A stretch of DNA of 64,000 nt, taken from NCBI GenBank assembly GCA_965216135.1, contig CBDCFL010000024.1, positions 248,001 through 312,000 of the forward strand, written 5' to 3'. The notes beneath the pieces are model-generated. The model searched no databases, was not told where the DNA came from, and was given only the letters and a program-made list of their open reading frames with translations. This document shows, in pieces, positions 43,986 through 53,119 of the stretch (positions are counted from its first letter, which is position 1; each line of letters opens with the position of its first letter). This stretch comes from CBDCFL01 sp965216135. Its GTDB lineage: Bacteria; Pseudomonadota; Alphaproteobacteria; Rhodobacterales; Rhodobacteraceae. The position numbers and the translations under genes were made by a program.

Positions 43986-44936
43986 TTGGCGCAACCCATC
44001 GTGACAATCACCCTTAATCCGACCGTGGATTTCGCCACGACTGCGCCGGAAGTGGTCGCCGGGCCCAAGCTCAGATGCAACGAGCCGCATTTTGACCCTG
44101 GCGGCGGCGGCATCAATGTGGCGCGCGCCATCCGGCAATTGGGCGGCCATGCCACGGCGCTGGTGGCCATCGGCGGGGCGCCGGGCGCGCAGTTGCTGCA
44201 GCTTCTGGCGTTTGAGGGGGTTTCGACGGTCGCCATTCAGGGGCCAGGCGACACCAGGCGCAGCTTTTCGGTGATCGACGAGGCCACCGGTCAGCAATAC
44301 CGGTTCGTGACGCCGGGGCCAAGCTGGGGTGAAGATGACCTGAAACGCGCGCTGGCGGGCATTGACCGGGCGGCGGCGGCGGGTGCGCTGGTGGTTTTGT
44401 CGGGCAGCCAGCCGCCGGGTGTGGCCAAGGACTTTCCGTCGATTCTGGCCGCCCATGTGGCGGGCCGCAGGGCGCGGATGATCGTCGACACCTCAGGATC
44501 GGCGCTGGAGCATCTTTCGCAGGGGCCGCATGAGGCGATTGATGTTTTGCGGATCAATGTTGAAGAGGCCGAAGGGCTGGCGGGCCATGGATTGCCGAAA
44601 CGCGCCGACACGGCGGGATTTGCGCGCACCCTGGTTGAGCGCGGCGTGGCCGAAATGGTGGTGGTGGCGCGCGGGGCCGACGGGTCAGTTCTGGCCAGCC
44701 GGAACGGCAACTGGCATTCGACCGGGGCGAAAGTCAGAGAGCGCAGCGCCATCGGGGCCGGCGACAGCTTTGTCGGGGCCTTCGCGCTGGCATTGGCGCG
44801 CGGCGAGGCACCGCCCGATTGCCTGCGGTTCGGCTCGGCGGCGGCGAGCGCGACGGTTGCGACCGAAGCGACGCAGCTGTGCGAGCTGGACGCCGTTCAG
44901 GCGTTGCTGGACCAATGCGTGGTGAGCGTGGTCTGA
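43986..44936 (+). CDS. PfkB-family sugar kinase (1-phosphofructokinase / 6-phosphofructokinase II type)
   Basis: A 316-aa ribokinase-fold enzyme phosphorylating fructose-6-phosphate, fructose-1-phosphate or tagatose-6-phosphate with ATP. IVTITLNPTVDFATTAPEVV, FDPGGGGINVARAIRQLGGH (GGKG-like loop) and the C-terminal signature SAIGAGDSFVGAFALALARG with the catalytic Asp are present. I place the start at TTG 43986, preceded by AGGGGG at normal distance and giving the usual LAQPIVTITLNP; an ATG at 43947 would add 13 residues. Divergent from the DUF1801 gene. Confidence 0.88.
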   Translation: MAQPIVTITLNPTVDFATTAPEVVAGPKLRCNEPHFDPGGGGINVARAIRQLGGHATALVAIGGAPGAQLLQLLAFEGVSTVAIQGPGDTRRSFSVIDEATGQQYRFVTPGPSWGEDDLKRALAGIDRAAAAGALVVLSGSQPPGVAKDFPSILAAHVAGRRARMIVDTSGSALEHLSQGPHEAIDVLRINVEEAEGLAGHGLPKRADTAGFARTLVERGVAEMVVVARGADGSVLASRNGNWHSTGAKVRERSAIGAGDSFVGAFALALARGEAPPDCLRFGSAAASATVATEATQLCELDAVQALLDQCVVSVV

Positions 44937-45039
44937 GCGGCCAGCTTCGCGAAGGTGTCAGCGCAGACAAAGGATTGTCGGCCCGTGCGGGACTTTTCGC
45001 TATAGCGATGAGGCCGGTCGCGGCGCTGGCGTGGTCGAA

Positions 45040-45063
45040 ATGAGCATTTATCGGAACAATGAA
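45040..45063 (+). repeat. 24-bp direct repeat, copy 1
   Basis: ATGAGCATTTATCGG followed by AACAATGAA. Copy 2 at 45143 differs by one base. Both start with ATG and could encode MSIYRNNE. Confidence 0.7.
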
Positions 45064-45142
45064 GGGATGAGGCGGGCCCGGCGGTGCGGCGATCTGTGCG
45101 GCAGGCCGGTATCCGCAGGTCACGGTGCGAGGGCGGCCGATA

Positions 45143-45166
45143 ATGAGTATTTATCGGAACAATGAA
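45143..45166 (+). repeat. 24-bp direct repeat, copy 2
   Basis: ATGAGTATTTATCGG followed by AACAATGAA, 103 bases after copy 1. The 280-base gap (44937-45214) between the kinase and nadE ends holds no other feature that I can support. Confidence 0.7.
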
Positions 45167-45214
45167 CGGTCAGGATTCATCAGAAAGCCGGGCTGCAGGA
45201 CTGTATACTGCCGT

Positions 45215-46873
45215 TCAGCTTTCATCTCGCCAGGCATTGACGATGGGGTAGCGGCGGTCGAGGCCGAAGCTTCGCGGCGTCAGGCGCACGCCGGGGGCGG
45301 ACTGAAAGCGTTTGTATTCACTGACGAAAATCATCTTTTCGACCTGTCTGACCATAGCGCCATCGAAGCCTTCTTCTACCAGTTCCGCAACGGATGCTTC
45401 GCGGTCAATCAGCCCATCAAGAATTTGATCGAGCAGTTCATAGGGTGGCAGGCTGTCTTGGTCTTTTTGATCAGGCCGCAGTTCAGCCGAAGGTGGCTTG
45501 GTGATGATGCGCTCTGGGATCATTTCGCCCTTTGGGCCCTTCATCCATGGCGCATTATTGGCATTTCGCCACAGGCAGGTTCGGGCCAGACGCGTTTTGT
45601 AGAGGTCTTTGATCGGGTTATAGCCGCCCGCCATATCGCCGTAGATGGTGGCATAGCCGACCGCGAGTTCGGATTTATTGCCGGTGGTCAGCAGCATCTC
45701 GCCAAATTTGTTTGACATTGCCATCAAAAGCAATCCGCGCAGGCGGGCCTGGATGTTTTCTTCGGTGACGTCCTGCTTGTGGCCTGCAAAAAGCGGCGCG
45801 AGGGTTTCCGTGACCGCCTGACGGCTGGCTGAAATCGGCACATGATCATAGCGGCAGCCAAGTGCCTGGGCCATGGATTGCGCGTCGGCAAGCGAATGCT
45901 CGGATGTATATTCGCTTGGCAACATGACGCAGCGGAGGTTTTCGGGGCCAAGTGCGTCGGCAGCGATCACCGCCACCAGAGCGGAATCGATGCCGCCGGA
46001 CAGGCCCAGGATCACGCGTTTGAACCCGGTCTTGGCCATATAATCGCGCAGGCCCAGCACCATGGCGTGATAATCGGCTTCCCATTCGTCGGGCAGATCG
46101 GCCATCTTGCCCGGTTCGATCTGCCAACCAGATTGGGTTTCGGTCAGATCGAGGTGGGCGATGGCCTCGTCAAATTGTGGCAGTTGCAGCGCCAGACGTC
46201 CGCCGCGGTTCAGCGCGAATGTCGCGCCATCAAAAACCTGATCATCCTGACCGCCGATCATGTTGAGGTAGATAAGCGGCAGGTCATTTTCGATCACGCG
46301 GGCGACCATCTGGCCGATGCGAATGTCCTGCTTGTTGCGAAAATAGGGCGAGCCGTTGGGGATCAGGAATATTTCTGCGCCGCTTTCGGCCTGTGCTTCA
46401 ACCACATCCGTGTGCCAGGCATCCTCGCACACACACGAGCCGATGCGGATCGGGCCGATGCGGTATGGTCCGGCCACCGGCCCCGGCGCAAACAGGCGTT
46501 TTTCGTCGAACACGGTTTCATTGGGCAGGTGATGTTTGAGGATACGGGCCGCGACCTGGCCGTCCTGCAGAACGTAATAGGCGTTATAAAGTTGGCCGCC
46601 TTCGGCATACGGGCCACCGATGGCCAGCGCCGGTCCGTCACGGCAGGCTGATGCCAGCTCGGTTATTTTCGCCATCGCGGCGCCAAAAAACCCGGGCCGC
46701 GCGACCAGATCCTGGGTCTGGTAGCCGGTGATGAACATTTCCGGCAAGGCGACGAGGCCGGAGCCTGCGGCTTTGGTCTGATCCCAGGCGGAAACCGCCT
46801 TGGCGGCATTGCCGCCGAGGTCGCCCACGGTCGGATTAAGTTGCGCCAGTGTCAGGCGGAAACTGTTGCTCAT
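45215..46873 (-). CDS. nadE: Glutamine-dependent NAD+ synthetase
   Basis: A 552-aa bifunctional enzyme making NAD+ from nicotinate adenine dinucleotide. The N-terminal nitrilase-type glutaminase domain (1-260) has the catalytic Glu in LVALPEMFITGYQ, Lys in ETVFDEKRLFAPG and Cys in IGSCVCEDAWHTD. The C-terminal synthetase domain has the PP-loop LGLSGGIDSALVAVIAADAL near residue 295, TTGNKSELAVGYATIYGDMA and IITKPPSAELRPDQKDQDSL. The start at 46873 (MSNSFRLTLAQLNPTVGD) is chosen because it fits the family; upstream extension reads into the divergent gene's leader. Intact. Confidence 0.96.
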   Translation of the reverse strand: MSNSFRLTLAQLNPTVGDLGGNAAKAVSAWDQTKAAGSGLVALPEMFITGYQTQDLVARPGFFGAAMAKITELASACRDGPALAIGGPYAEGGQLYNAYYVLQDGQVAARILKHHLPNETVFDEKRLFAPGPVAGPYRIGPIRIGSCVCEDAWHTDVVEAQAESGAEIFLIPNGSPYFRNKQDIRIGQMVARVIENDLPLIYLNMIGGQDDQVFDGATFALNRGGRLALQLPQFDEAIAHLDLTETQSGWQIEPGKMADLPDEWEADYHAMVLGLRDYMAKTGFKRVILGLSGGIDSALVAVIAADALGPENLRCVMLPSEYTSEHSLADAQSMAQALGCRYDHVPISASRQAVTETLAPLFAGHKQDVTEENIQARLRGLLLMAMSNKFGEMLLTTGNKSELAVGYATIYGDMAGGYNPIKDLYKTRLARTCLWRNANNAPWMKGPKGEMIPERIITKPPSAELRPDQKDQDSLPPYELLDQILDGLIDREASVAELVEEGFDGAMVRQVEKMIFVSEYKRFQSAPGVRLTPRSFGLDRRYPIVNAWRDES

Positions 46874-47048
46874 AGGCCCTGATCTGTCCGGTATCACCGT
46901 CAGTCTTATCAGGTTGGCCGCCGGTGAAAAGGCGGGCCATCCGGGTGTGAGGCCAAGCAAAAAACAATTGTCACTGACGGGCGGCTCCACTAGGTTCTGG
47001 CAAAGACCGATCAGTGGTGGGTCCGACATGCAACATGGGGGGTTAGCC

Positions 47049-48485
47049 GTGAAATTAGGAATGACGCGGAGCCGGTTGGCAATTTTGGCTGCAGTTTTTG
47101 CACTTGGTGGGCCGGTCGCGGTCATGGCGCAGGACACACGCGCGGTCATCACCAAGCAATATGAAGACGGCGGCATTTACGAGGGCACTTTCCTCGACGG
47201 CAAGCAGCATGGCACCGGAACCTATCGGTTGCCGTCGGGCTATGAATATACCGGCGAATGGGTAACCGGCGAAATTCGCGGCCGCGGGGTGGCGCGGTTT
47301 CCCAATGGCTCGGTCTATGAAGGCACGTTCGTTGCCGGAAAGCCCGAAGGTGCCGGCAAGATCACCTTTGCCGATGGCGGCACCTATGAGGGCGACTGGG
47401 TCGAGGGGACGATCAACGGCACCGGCGTTGCGATCTATTCTAACGGGGTGATTTATCAGGGCGGCTTTAAGGATGCCCAGCACCACGGGTCCGGTCGGAT
47501 GGAAAACCCCAACGGCTATGCCTACGATGGTGATTGGGTTGGGGGTGAACGTGAAGGCTCTGGCAAGATAACCTACCCCGACGGGACCACCTATGACGGC
47601 ACGCTGGTCGCCGGTCTGCGCTCGGGCACCGGCCGATTGGTGACCCCTGACGGGATGATCTATGACGGCGAATGGGCCGAGGGCCAGATCAGCGGCACCG
47701 GCAGGCTGACGCAGGCTAATGGCGATCTCTACGAGGGCCTTCTGGCGGGTGGCCAGCGCCACGGCCAGGGCAAGGTGACCTATGCCAACGGCGACACCTA
47801 CGAGGGCGCGTTCGAGGCCGACAATCGGCATGGCACCGGAACCTTCACCGGGACCGATGGGTATACCTACGAGGGCGATTGGGTTGCCGGGCGGATCGAG
47901 GGCATCGGTCAGGTCAATTATCCCGACGGGTCGGTCTATGTCGGCCGGTTCCGCGATGATCTGGCCGACGGTCAGGGCAAGATCACCTATCCTGACGGCA
48001 ATGCCTATGACGGCACATGGGTTGCCGGTGTGATCGAGGGCAAGGGTATTGCCACCTACACCAACGGGCTGATCTATGAGGGCGCGTTCAGGAACGCCAA
48101 GAACCATGGGGCAGGCGTGCTGACCGACCCGGATGGTTATCGCTATGACGGGGCCTGGGTTGACGGGCAGCGTCAGGGTGACGGCCGGGCGACTTATGCG
48201 GACGGGTCGGTCTATGTCGGTGCCTTTGATGGCGGCGAGCGCCATGGCAAGGGCAGGATCACTATGCCGGACGGGTTTACCTATTCCGGGGATTGGACGG
48301 CCGGCGCGATCGAGGGCGAAGGGGTTGCGACCTATTCAAACGGCGATGTCTATCAGGGCGGTTTCGTGGCCGGAAAACGCGAGGGTTTTGGGATTATCCG
48401 CTATGCCAGCGGGCAAGAGGCCAGCGGCAACTGGGGAAACGGGGCGCTGACCGAACCTGAAGGCGAGGATGCCGTGTCTGAGTGA
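47049..48485 (+). CDS. Exported MORN-repeat protein
   Basis: A 478-aa protein. After a signal peptide (MTRSRLAILAAVFALGGPVA, cleavage near VMA-QD) it consists almost entirely of about 18 MORN repeats of 23 residues, such as PDGTTYDGTLVAGLRSGTGR and ANGDTYEGAFEADNRHGTGT, forming a beta-hairpin solenoid. A GTG at 47049 with a G-rich site (GGGGGG) upstream is taken as the start; ATG 47061 is possible. Such proteins probably act in the periplasm or outer envelope as scaffolds; a specific partner is not known. Divergent from nadE, a neighbourhood I associate with Rhodobacterales. Confidence 0.9.
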   Translation: MKLGMTRSRLAILAAVFALGGPVAVMAQDTRAVITKQYEDGGIYEGTFLDGKQHGTGTYRLPSGYEYTGEWVTGEIRGRGVARFPNGSVYEGTFVAGKPEGAGKITFADGGTYEGDWVEGTINGTGVAIYSNGVIYQGGFKDAQHHGSGRMENPNGYAYDGDWVGGEREGSGKITYPDGTTYDGTLVAGLRSGTGRLVTPDGMIYDGEWAEGQISGTGRLTQANGDLYEGLLAGGQRHGQGKVTYANGDTYEGAFEADNRHGTGTFTGTDGYTYEGDWVAGRIEGIGQVNYPDGSVYVGRFRDDLADGQGKITYPDGNAYDGTWVAGVIEGKGIATYTNGLIYEGAFRNAKNHGAGVLTDPDGYRYDGAWVDGQRQGDGRATYADGSVYVGAFDGGERHGKGRITMPDGFTYSGDWTAGAIEGEGVATYSNGDVYQGGFVAGKREGFGIIRYASGQEASGNWGNGALTEPEGEDAVSE

Positions 48486-48534
48486 TCGGATCGCATGGGC
48501 GATCCGATCAGTGCGGGGGCGCTGCCCCCGCACT
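48484..48534. terminator. Tandem hairpins between convergent genes
   Basis: Two perfect 11-bp stems: GATCGGATCGC/GCGATCCGATC (48484-48509, loop of 4) and AGTGCGGGGGC/GCCCCCGCACT (48510-48534, loop of 3). They lie at the stop of the MORN gene, facing the end of the ghrA-type gene. A likely bidirectional terminator without a long T run. GAGTATTTGCACCAGGAAAA follows. Confidence 0.7.
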
Positions 48535-48568
48535 CCCGGAGTATTTGCACCAGGAAAAATTAGTAGAC

Positions 48569-49507
48569 TCAGTAGCCTGCGGCTCGATCGACCAGTGCAA
48601 TTGGCGGTTTGCCGCGTTCGACGCGGGCGATGTTGTCTGCGACGAAATTGGCGGCAGTGTCGGGGCGCGTAGCTGATGCAATGTGCGGTGTGACTGTGAC
48701 CTGGGCATGGGTCCAGTAGGGGTGATCGGGCGGCAAGGGTTCGGTGCGGAAGACATCCAGCGTGGCATGGGCGATATGGCCGGCATCCAAAGCCGCGAGC
48801 AGTGCGGCATCGTCGATGAGCGCGCCGCGGCCGGGATTGAGGATGCGCGCGCCTTTGGGCAGGAGCGCGAGGCGGTCGGCGTTCAGTATGTTTTGCGTCT
48901 GCGCCGTTTCGGGCAGCAAGGCCACCAGTATTTCGGCGCGCTGCAGCAGTTTTGACAGGCCGTCGGCCCCGCTGAGGCAGTCTATGGCGTCGATCTGGCG
49001 CGGCTTTCGCGCCCAGCCGGAGACCTGAAAGTTGAGCGCCGCGAGTGCTGTTGCGCAGGCTGTGCCCAGCGCGCCAAGGCCCAGAATTCCCACCTTTCGC
49101 TGTCGGGCGAGCGGGGCGACGGTTGCGTCGCGCCAATGGCCATCCTGGCCGGTGATGTGGGCATCCATGCCAAGGTGATAGCGCAGCACGTGGCCCATGA
49201 CCCATTCGACCATGCCCTCACGCAGGCTGGCATCGGCCATGCGGGCCAGTGGCTGGGTCAGCGTGGGGTTTGACACGATATGCTCAACGCCCGCCCAAAG
49301 GCTGAGCACCGCGCGGCATTTTGGGTAGCGGGAAAAATCAGTTTCGCGGTCTTTTTGCGGTGCATAGATGATGTAATCGACGCCTGCGGGATCAATATCG
49401 CGGGCAAGATGCGCATCCAGACCTATTTGCGCCAGCGCACCGGTCAGGTGGCGCTGGTAATCCGGCCAATCGTCCGGCGGGGCCAGATAGAGGATGTTCA
49501 GGCTCAC
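48569..49507 (-). CDS. ghrA: Glyoxylate/hydroxypyruvate reductase A-type enzyme
   Basis: A 312-aa D-2-hydroxyacid dehydrogenase. Start GTG 49507 (VSLNILYLAPPDDWPDYQRH) overlaps the rodA stop as GTGA. The NAD(P) loop is VGILGLGALGTACATALAAL, the catalytic Arg is in RILNPGRGALIDDAAL, Glu in VFRTEPLPPDHPYW and His in VTPHIASATRPDTAANF. The length and the HPYW segment fit the GhrA subgroup. It reduces glyoxylate or hydroxypyruvate with NADPH. It is the last gene of the cell-shape operon by position, probably translated by coupling but unrelated in function. Confidence 0.9.
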   Translation of the reverse strand: MSLNILYLAPPDDWPDYQRHLTGALAQIGLDAHLARDIDPAGVDYIIYAPQKDRETDFSRYPKCRAVLSLWAGVEHIVSNPTLTQPLARMADASLREGMVEWVMGHVLRYHLGMDAHITGQDGHWRDATVAPLARQRKVGILGLGALGTACATALAALNFQVSGWARKPRQIDAIDCLSGADGLSKLLQRAEILVALLPETAQTQNILNADRLALLPKGARILNPGRGALIDDAALLAALDAGHIAHATLDVFRTEPLPPDHPYWTHAQVTVTPHIASATRPDTAANFVADNIARVERGKPPIALVDRAAGY

Positions 49508-50652
49508 CGGCGCGCCCGTGGCCGGTGCACATGGGCGCTTTGCACCAGTCCGAATGCGCCCATCAGCACCAGCATTGCCGATCCGCCCCATGAGACCAGC
49601 GGTAAAGGCACGCCGACGACCGGGGCCAGACCCATCACCATCGACATGTTGACCGCGAAGAACAGGAAAAACGTCGCCGCTATCCCCAAAGTCAAAAGCG
49701 CACCGAAGCGGTCTTTGTTGGATATGGCCGATGTGACGCAGAACAGGATGATCAGCGCGTAAAGACCCAAGAGCGACATGCCACCCAGAAAGCCGAATTC
49801 TTCGGCCAGGGTTGTGAAGATGAAATCGGTGTGTTTTTCCGGTAGAAAATTCAAGCGGCTTTGGGTGCCCTGCATGAACCCCCTGCCCGTCCAGCCGCCG
49901 GAACCAAGCGCGATTTTGGCCTGGGTAATATGATAACCGGCCCCCAGCGGATCGTTGGCAGGGTCAAGAAAGGTGTCGATGCGGCGGAACTGATAATCCT
50001 CCAAGAGTTGCCAGCTTTGCCCGCGCGAAGCGATGACCGTCCAGATGGCGCCAACACCTGCAGCCACGACGGTGGCGAAATAGCCCCAGTGGACACCGGC
50101 GACGAACATCATCAGCCCGCCGCCGAGCACCAGCAGAATGGCGGTGCCAAGGTCGGGCTGGCCGAGCACCATGGCGGTCGGCACCAGAACCAGAATAACC
50201 GGCGGAATAACCCAGAGCGGACGGGAGACTTTCTTGACATCGAGCCAGTCGTAATAGGCCGCCAGCACCATGATCACCGTGACCTTGGCCACTTCGGATG
50301 GCTGCAGGTTCATGAAACCAAGGTCCAGCCAGCGCTGGGCGCCCATGCCCGTGACCCCGATCAGTTCGACCAGAACAAGCAAGCCGAGCGTGCCGAGATA
50401 AGCAATCACTGACATGTTGCGCCAGAACCAGATCGGCACCATGGCCACGGCAAACATGATGCCAAGACCGAGGCCGAAGCGCTGCATCTGCGGCACCGTC
50501 CATGGACGAAACGCCCCGCCAGCGACGGAATAAAGCATCAGAAATCCGACCGCTGCCGTTGCCATCAGCACCAATACCAGTGCCCAGTTCATCGCGAGCA
50601 CCTTGCGAAAACCGGTCGGAACCGTCTGAACCCGGTATTCAAGATAACTCAT
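49504..50652 (-). CDS. rodA: Rod-shape peptidoglycan polymerase RodA
   Basis: A 382-aa SEDS-family glycosyltransferase with about ten transmembrane helices, polymerising glycan strands in the elongasome together with PBP2. Diagnostic parts: GAQRWLDLGFMNLQPSEVAK, VLGQPDLGTAILLVLGGGLM (with the functional Asp), EKHTDFIFTTLAEEFGFLGG and VVGVPLPLVSWGGSAMLVLM. It overlaps mrdA by four bases (ATGA). The N-terminal cytosolic stretch (SYLEYRVQTVPTGFRKV) is normal. Intact. Confidence 0.97.
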   Translation of the reverse strand: MSYLEYRVQTVPTGFRKVLAMNWALVLVLMATAAVGFLMLYSVAGGAFRPWTVPQMQRFGLGLGIMFAVAMVPIWFWRNMSVIAYLGTLGLLVLVELIGVTGMGAQRWLDLGFMNLQPSEVAKVTVIMVLAAYYDWLDVKKVSRPLWVIPPVILVLVPTAMVLGQPDLGTAILLVLGGGLMMFVAGVHWGYFATVVAAGVGAIWTVIASRGQSWQLLEDYQFRRIDTFLDPANDPLGAGYHITQAKIALGSGGWTGRGFMQGTQSRLNFLPEKHTDFIFTTLAEEFGFLGGMSLLGLYALIILFCVTSAISNKDRFGALLTLGIAATFFLFFAVNMSMVMGLAPVVGVPLPLVSWGGSAMLVLMGAFGLVQSAHVHRPRARR

Positions 50653-52592
50653 GTGCGGGCGCGGCCTCCAACCGGTTGGCTGAAATCGCGCAGATCGAGC
50701 GCGTCGAACCGTTCGGCAATCTCGGGGCGCTGACCGGCAGGGTAAGAGGTGAGCGGCGGCAATTGCCCATGCAGCGCAAAAAGCATGATGTCGCGGGCAA
50801 TCGGGGCGGCCGCGCGCGAGCCGCCGCCGCCATGTTCAACCACCAGCGAACAGGCCAGACGCGGGGCTTCGACCGGTGCGAAACAGACGAAAAGCGCATG
50901 ATCGCGGCGGTTCCACGGCAGGTCTTCGTGCTTGGTGACGCCAGCGGCGCGTTCCTCTGCGGTGATCGAATACATCTGGCTGGTGCCGGTCTTGCCGGCC
51001 ATGGCGAGGGCATCATCGTTGATGCGGCTGCGATAGGCGGTGCCGCGCTGGTAATTCGAGACCCGGTTCATGCCCTCGCGCACAAGGGCGAGGTTTTCGG
51101 ACCGGATTTCGAGGACCGGGCTTTCGGGCACCGGCACCTCAATGCCGTTGACTGTTTTGATCATCCGCGGGCTGACGGCGCGACCCGATGCGATGCGCGC
51201 GGCCATAATCGCGAGTTGCAGAGGCGAGGCGAGCACGAAACCCTGCCCGATGCCGGCATTGAACGTGTCACCGCGCAGCCATGCCTCGCCGCGGCGCGCG
51301 CGCTTCCAAACCTTCGTCGGCGTCAGACCTTCGGCAATGCCTGAGAGCGGCAGGTCGTGGCGCTGGCCGAGGCCGAGCTTTTGCGCAACTTCAGTGATCC
51401 TGTCGATGCCGACGCGGTCGGCCACTTCGTAGAAAAAGACATCGCAGGACTGGTAAATGCCTTCGAGCATCGCGACGCGCCCATGACCGCCACGTTTCCA
51501 GCAGTGAAAGCGGCGATTGCCGAGGCGGCGAAATCCGGGGCAGAATATTCTCTCGTTCGGGTCAATGACGCCGGCCTCAAGCGCGGCCAGCGCGGTGATC
51601 ACCTTGAAGGTCGAGCCGGGCGGATAAGTGCCCTGGACGGTTTTGTTGGCAAGCGGCCGATAATCGTTTTCGGTCAGGCGCTGGTAATCGGCCACCGAAA
51701 TGCCGCGCACGAACAGATTGGCGTCAAAGGCCGGGGCGGAGCCAAGTGCGAGAATATCTCCGGTGACGGTATCCATAACGACGGCTGAGGCGCTTTCGTT
51801 TGCCATGCGCGACTGCACGAAGTTTTGCAGCGCCGCATCGACGGTGAGCTGCATGTCTGAGCCGGGCGTGCCGTCGATGCGGTCAAGCTCTCGCATAACC
51901 CGGCCAGCAGCGTTAACCTCGATCTGGCGGTTGCCGGCTTTGCCGCGCAGATCGGCCTCGAACTTGGTTTCGATATTGATTTTGCCGATCTGGAATTTCG
52001 GGATTTGCAGAAGCGGATCGGGGTCGGGAATGCGGCTGAGGTCGTAATCGCTGACCGGGCCGACATAGCCGACGATATGGGCAAAATCGCTGTCGAGCGG
52101 ATAATAGCGCGACAGACCGACCTCGGGGGTGACACCGGGCAGGGCCGGGGAATTGACCGCGACGCGCGAGAAGTCCTGCCAGCTGAGGCGGTCGGCGATG
52201 GTGACCGGCACAAATGGCGAGCGACGCTCCAGCTCTTTGAGCGAGCGCGCCAAATCGTCGGGATCAAGGCGCACCAGTTTGCTCAGCCGGTTGATGGTGT
52301 CGGCAATATCGCCTGCATCTTCGCGCACCACGACGATTGAGTAATTTTGTTCGTTGTCTGCGATCAGGACGCCCTTGCGGTCAAAAATCAGCCCGCGTTC
52401 AGGCGGGATCAGCCGGATGTTGATGCGGTTTTCTTCGGCCAGCATCCGAAATTCGTCGGCCTGCACCACCTGCATGTAGCGCATTCTGAGGCCAAGGATG
52501 CCGACGAACGCCAGTTGCGCGGCCCCGAGAACCATGGCGCGACGCGAAATTACCCGCTGGCTGGTCTCGTTATCTTTGGGCGAGCGCCTCAT
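50649..52592 (-). CDS. mrdA: Penicillin-binding protein 2 (elongasome transpeptidase)
   Basis: A 647-aa class B PBP cross-linking peptidoglycan during elongation. A short cytosolic N-terminus is followed by one membrane anchor (RAMVLGAAQLAFVGILGLRM, about 18-38). The pedestal domain spans 50-240. The transpeptidase domain has the active Ser in TYPPGSTFKVITALA near 330, a YQSCDVFF motif in the SxN position (S-C-D) and the KTG box in ALAMAGKTGTSQMYSITAEE. Overlaps mreD upstream and rodA downstream by four bases each. Intact. Confidence 0.96.
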   Translation of the reverse strand: MRRSPKDNETSQRVISRRAMVLGAAQLAFVGILGLRMRYMQVVQADEFRMLAEENRINIRLIPPERGLIFDRKGVLIADNEQNYSIVVVREDAGDIADTINRLSKLVRLDPDDLARSLKELERRSPFVPVTIADRLSWQDFSRVAVNSPALPGVTPEVGLSRYYPLDSDFAHIVGYVGPVSDYDLSRIPDPDPLLQIPKFQIGKINIETKFEADLRGKAGNRQIEVNAAGRVMRELDRIDGTPGSDMQLTVDAALQNFVQSRMANESASAVVMDTVTGDILALGSAPAFDANLFVRGISVADYQRLTENDYRPLANKTVQGTYPPGSTFKVITALAALEAGVIDPNERIFCPGFRRLGNRRFHCWKRGGHGRVAMLEGIYQSCDVFFYEVADRVGIDRITEVAQKLGLGQRHDLPLSGIAEGLTPTKVWKRARRGEAWLRGDTFNAGIGQGFVLASPLQLAIMAARIASGRAVSPRMIKTVNGIEVPVPESPVLEIRSENLALVREGMNRVSNYQRGTAYRSRINDDALAMAGKTGTSQMYSITAEERAAGVTKHEDLPWNRRDHALFVCFAPVEAPRLACSLVVEHGGGGSRAAAPIARDIMLFALHGQLPPLTSYPAGQRPEIAERFDALDLRDFSQPVGGRART

Positions 52593-53119
52593 GTGCTGAC
52601 CCCCGGCGGACGGGTGCCGATGTGGCGGATGCCGAACACATAGACGGTGATGGCCACGGCGACGGGGAAGCTGGCGAAGGTCGAGATATATTGTTGCATT
52701 TCAAGGCCAAAACGCGGTTGCGGCACGGCGAATATGCCCAGTATCAGGCGGTTGGCCAGCAGCATAAACATCACCATGCCGCCAAATATCCCCCATTCTA
52801 CCGAAAACGGCCATTCGCGCGATACCGCCGAGCGGATGCGCAGAAATTCGACGAAGACGATGGTCAGCGCCGCCCATAGGCCGGGTGGGCGCGATTGCAG
52901 CAGGTCGGCGGACAGCGCGATCAGTGCCAGCAGACCGATGGGCACGAAATCGGGGCGTCGGACCACCCATGCGGCGGCAAATGCCAGGAACAATTGCGGG
53001 CCCGGCCAGTTATGCTGACCGATGTCCAGTGGCAGTGCCTTGGCCGACAGGATGGTCAAAGCGATCACCGTCAACAGCAGCCAATGCAAGGCGCGCGACA
53101 GGGTCAGCGGATCACCCAT
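52589..53119 (-). CDS. mreD: Rod-shape membrane protein MreD
   Basis: A 176-aa inner-membrane protein with five or six helices (LHWLLLTVIALTILSA; LFLAFAAAWVVRRP; GIFGGMVMFMLLANRLILGI; FPVAVAITVYVFGI). PIGLLALIALSADLLQSRPP is the region conserved among MreD proteins. It links MreC and the SEDS/PBP2 pair in the elongasome. Identified by position between mreC and mrdA as much as by sequence, since MreD is poorly conserved. Overlaps mreC by eight bases. Confidence 0.92.
   Translation of the reverse strand: MGDPLTLSRALHWLLLTVIALTILSAKALPLDIGQHNWPGPQLFLAFAAAWVVRRPDFVPIGLLALIALSADLLQSRPPGLWAALTIVFVEFLRIRSAVSREWPFSVEWGIFGGMVMFMLLANRLILGIFAVPQPRFGLEMQQYISTFASFPVAVAITVYVFGIRHIGTRPPGVST

Noticed and set aside
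47055..48245. 396-codon minus-strand frame opposite the MORN gene
   Set aside because: Repetitive shadow of the MORN repeats; no start signal and no homology pattern.
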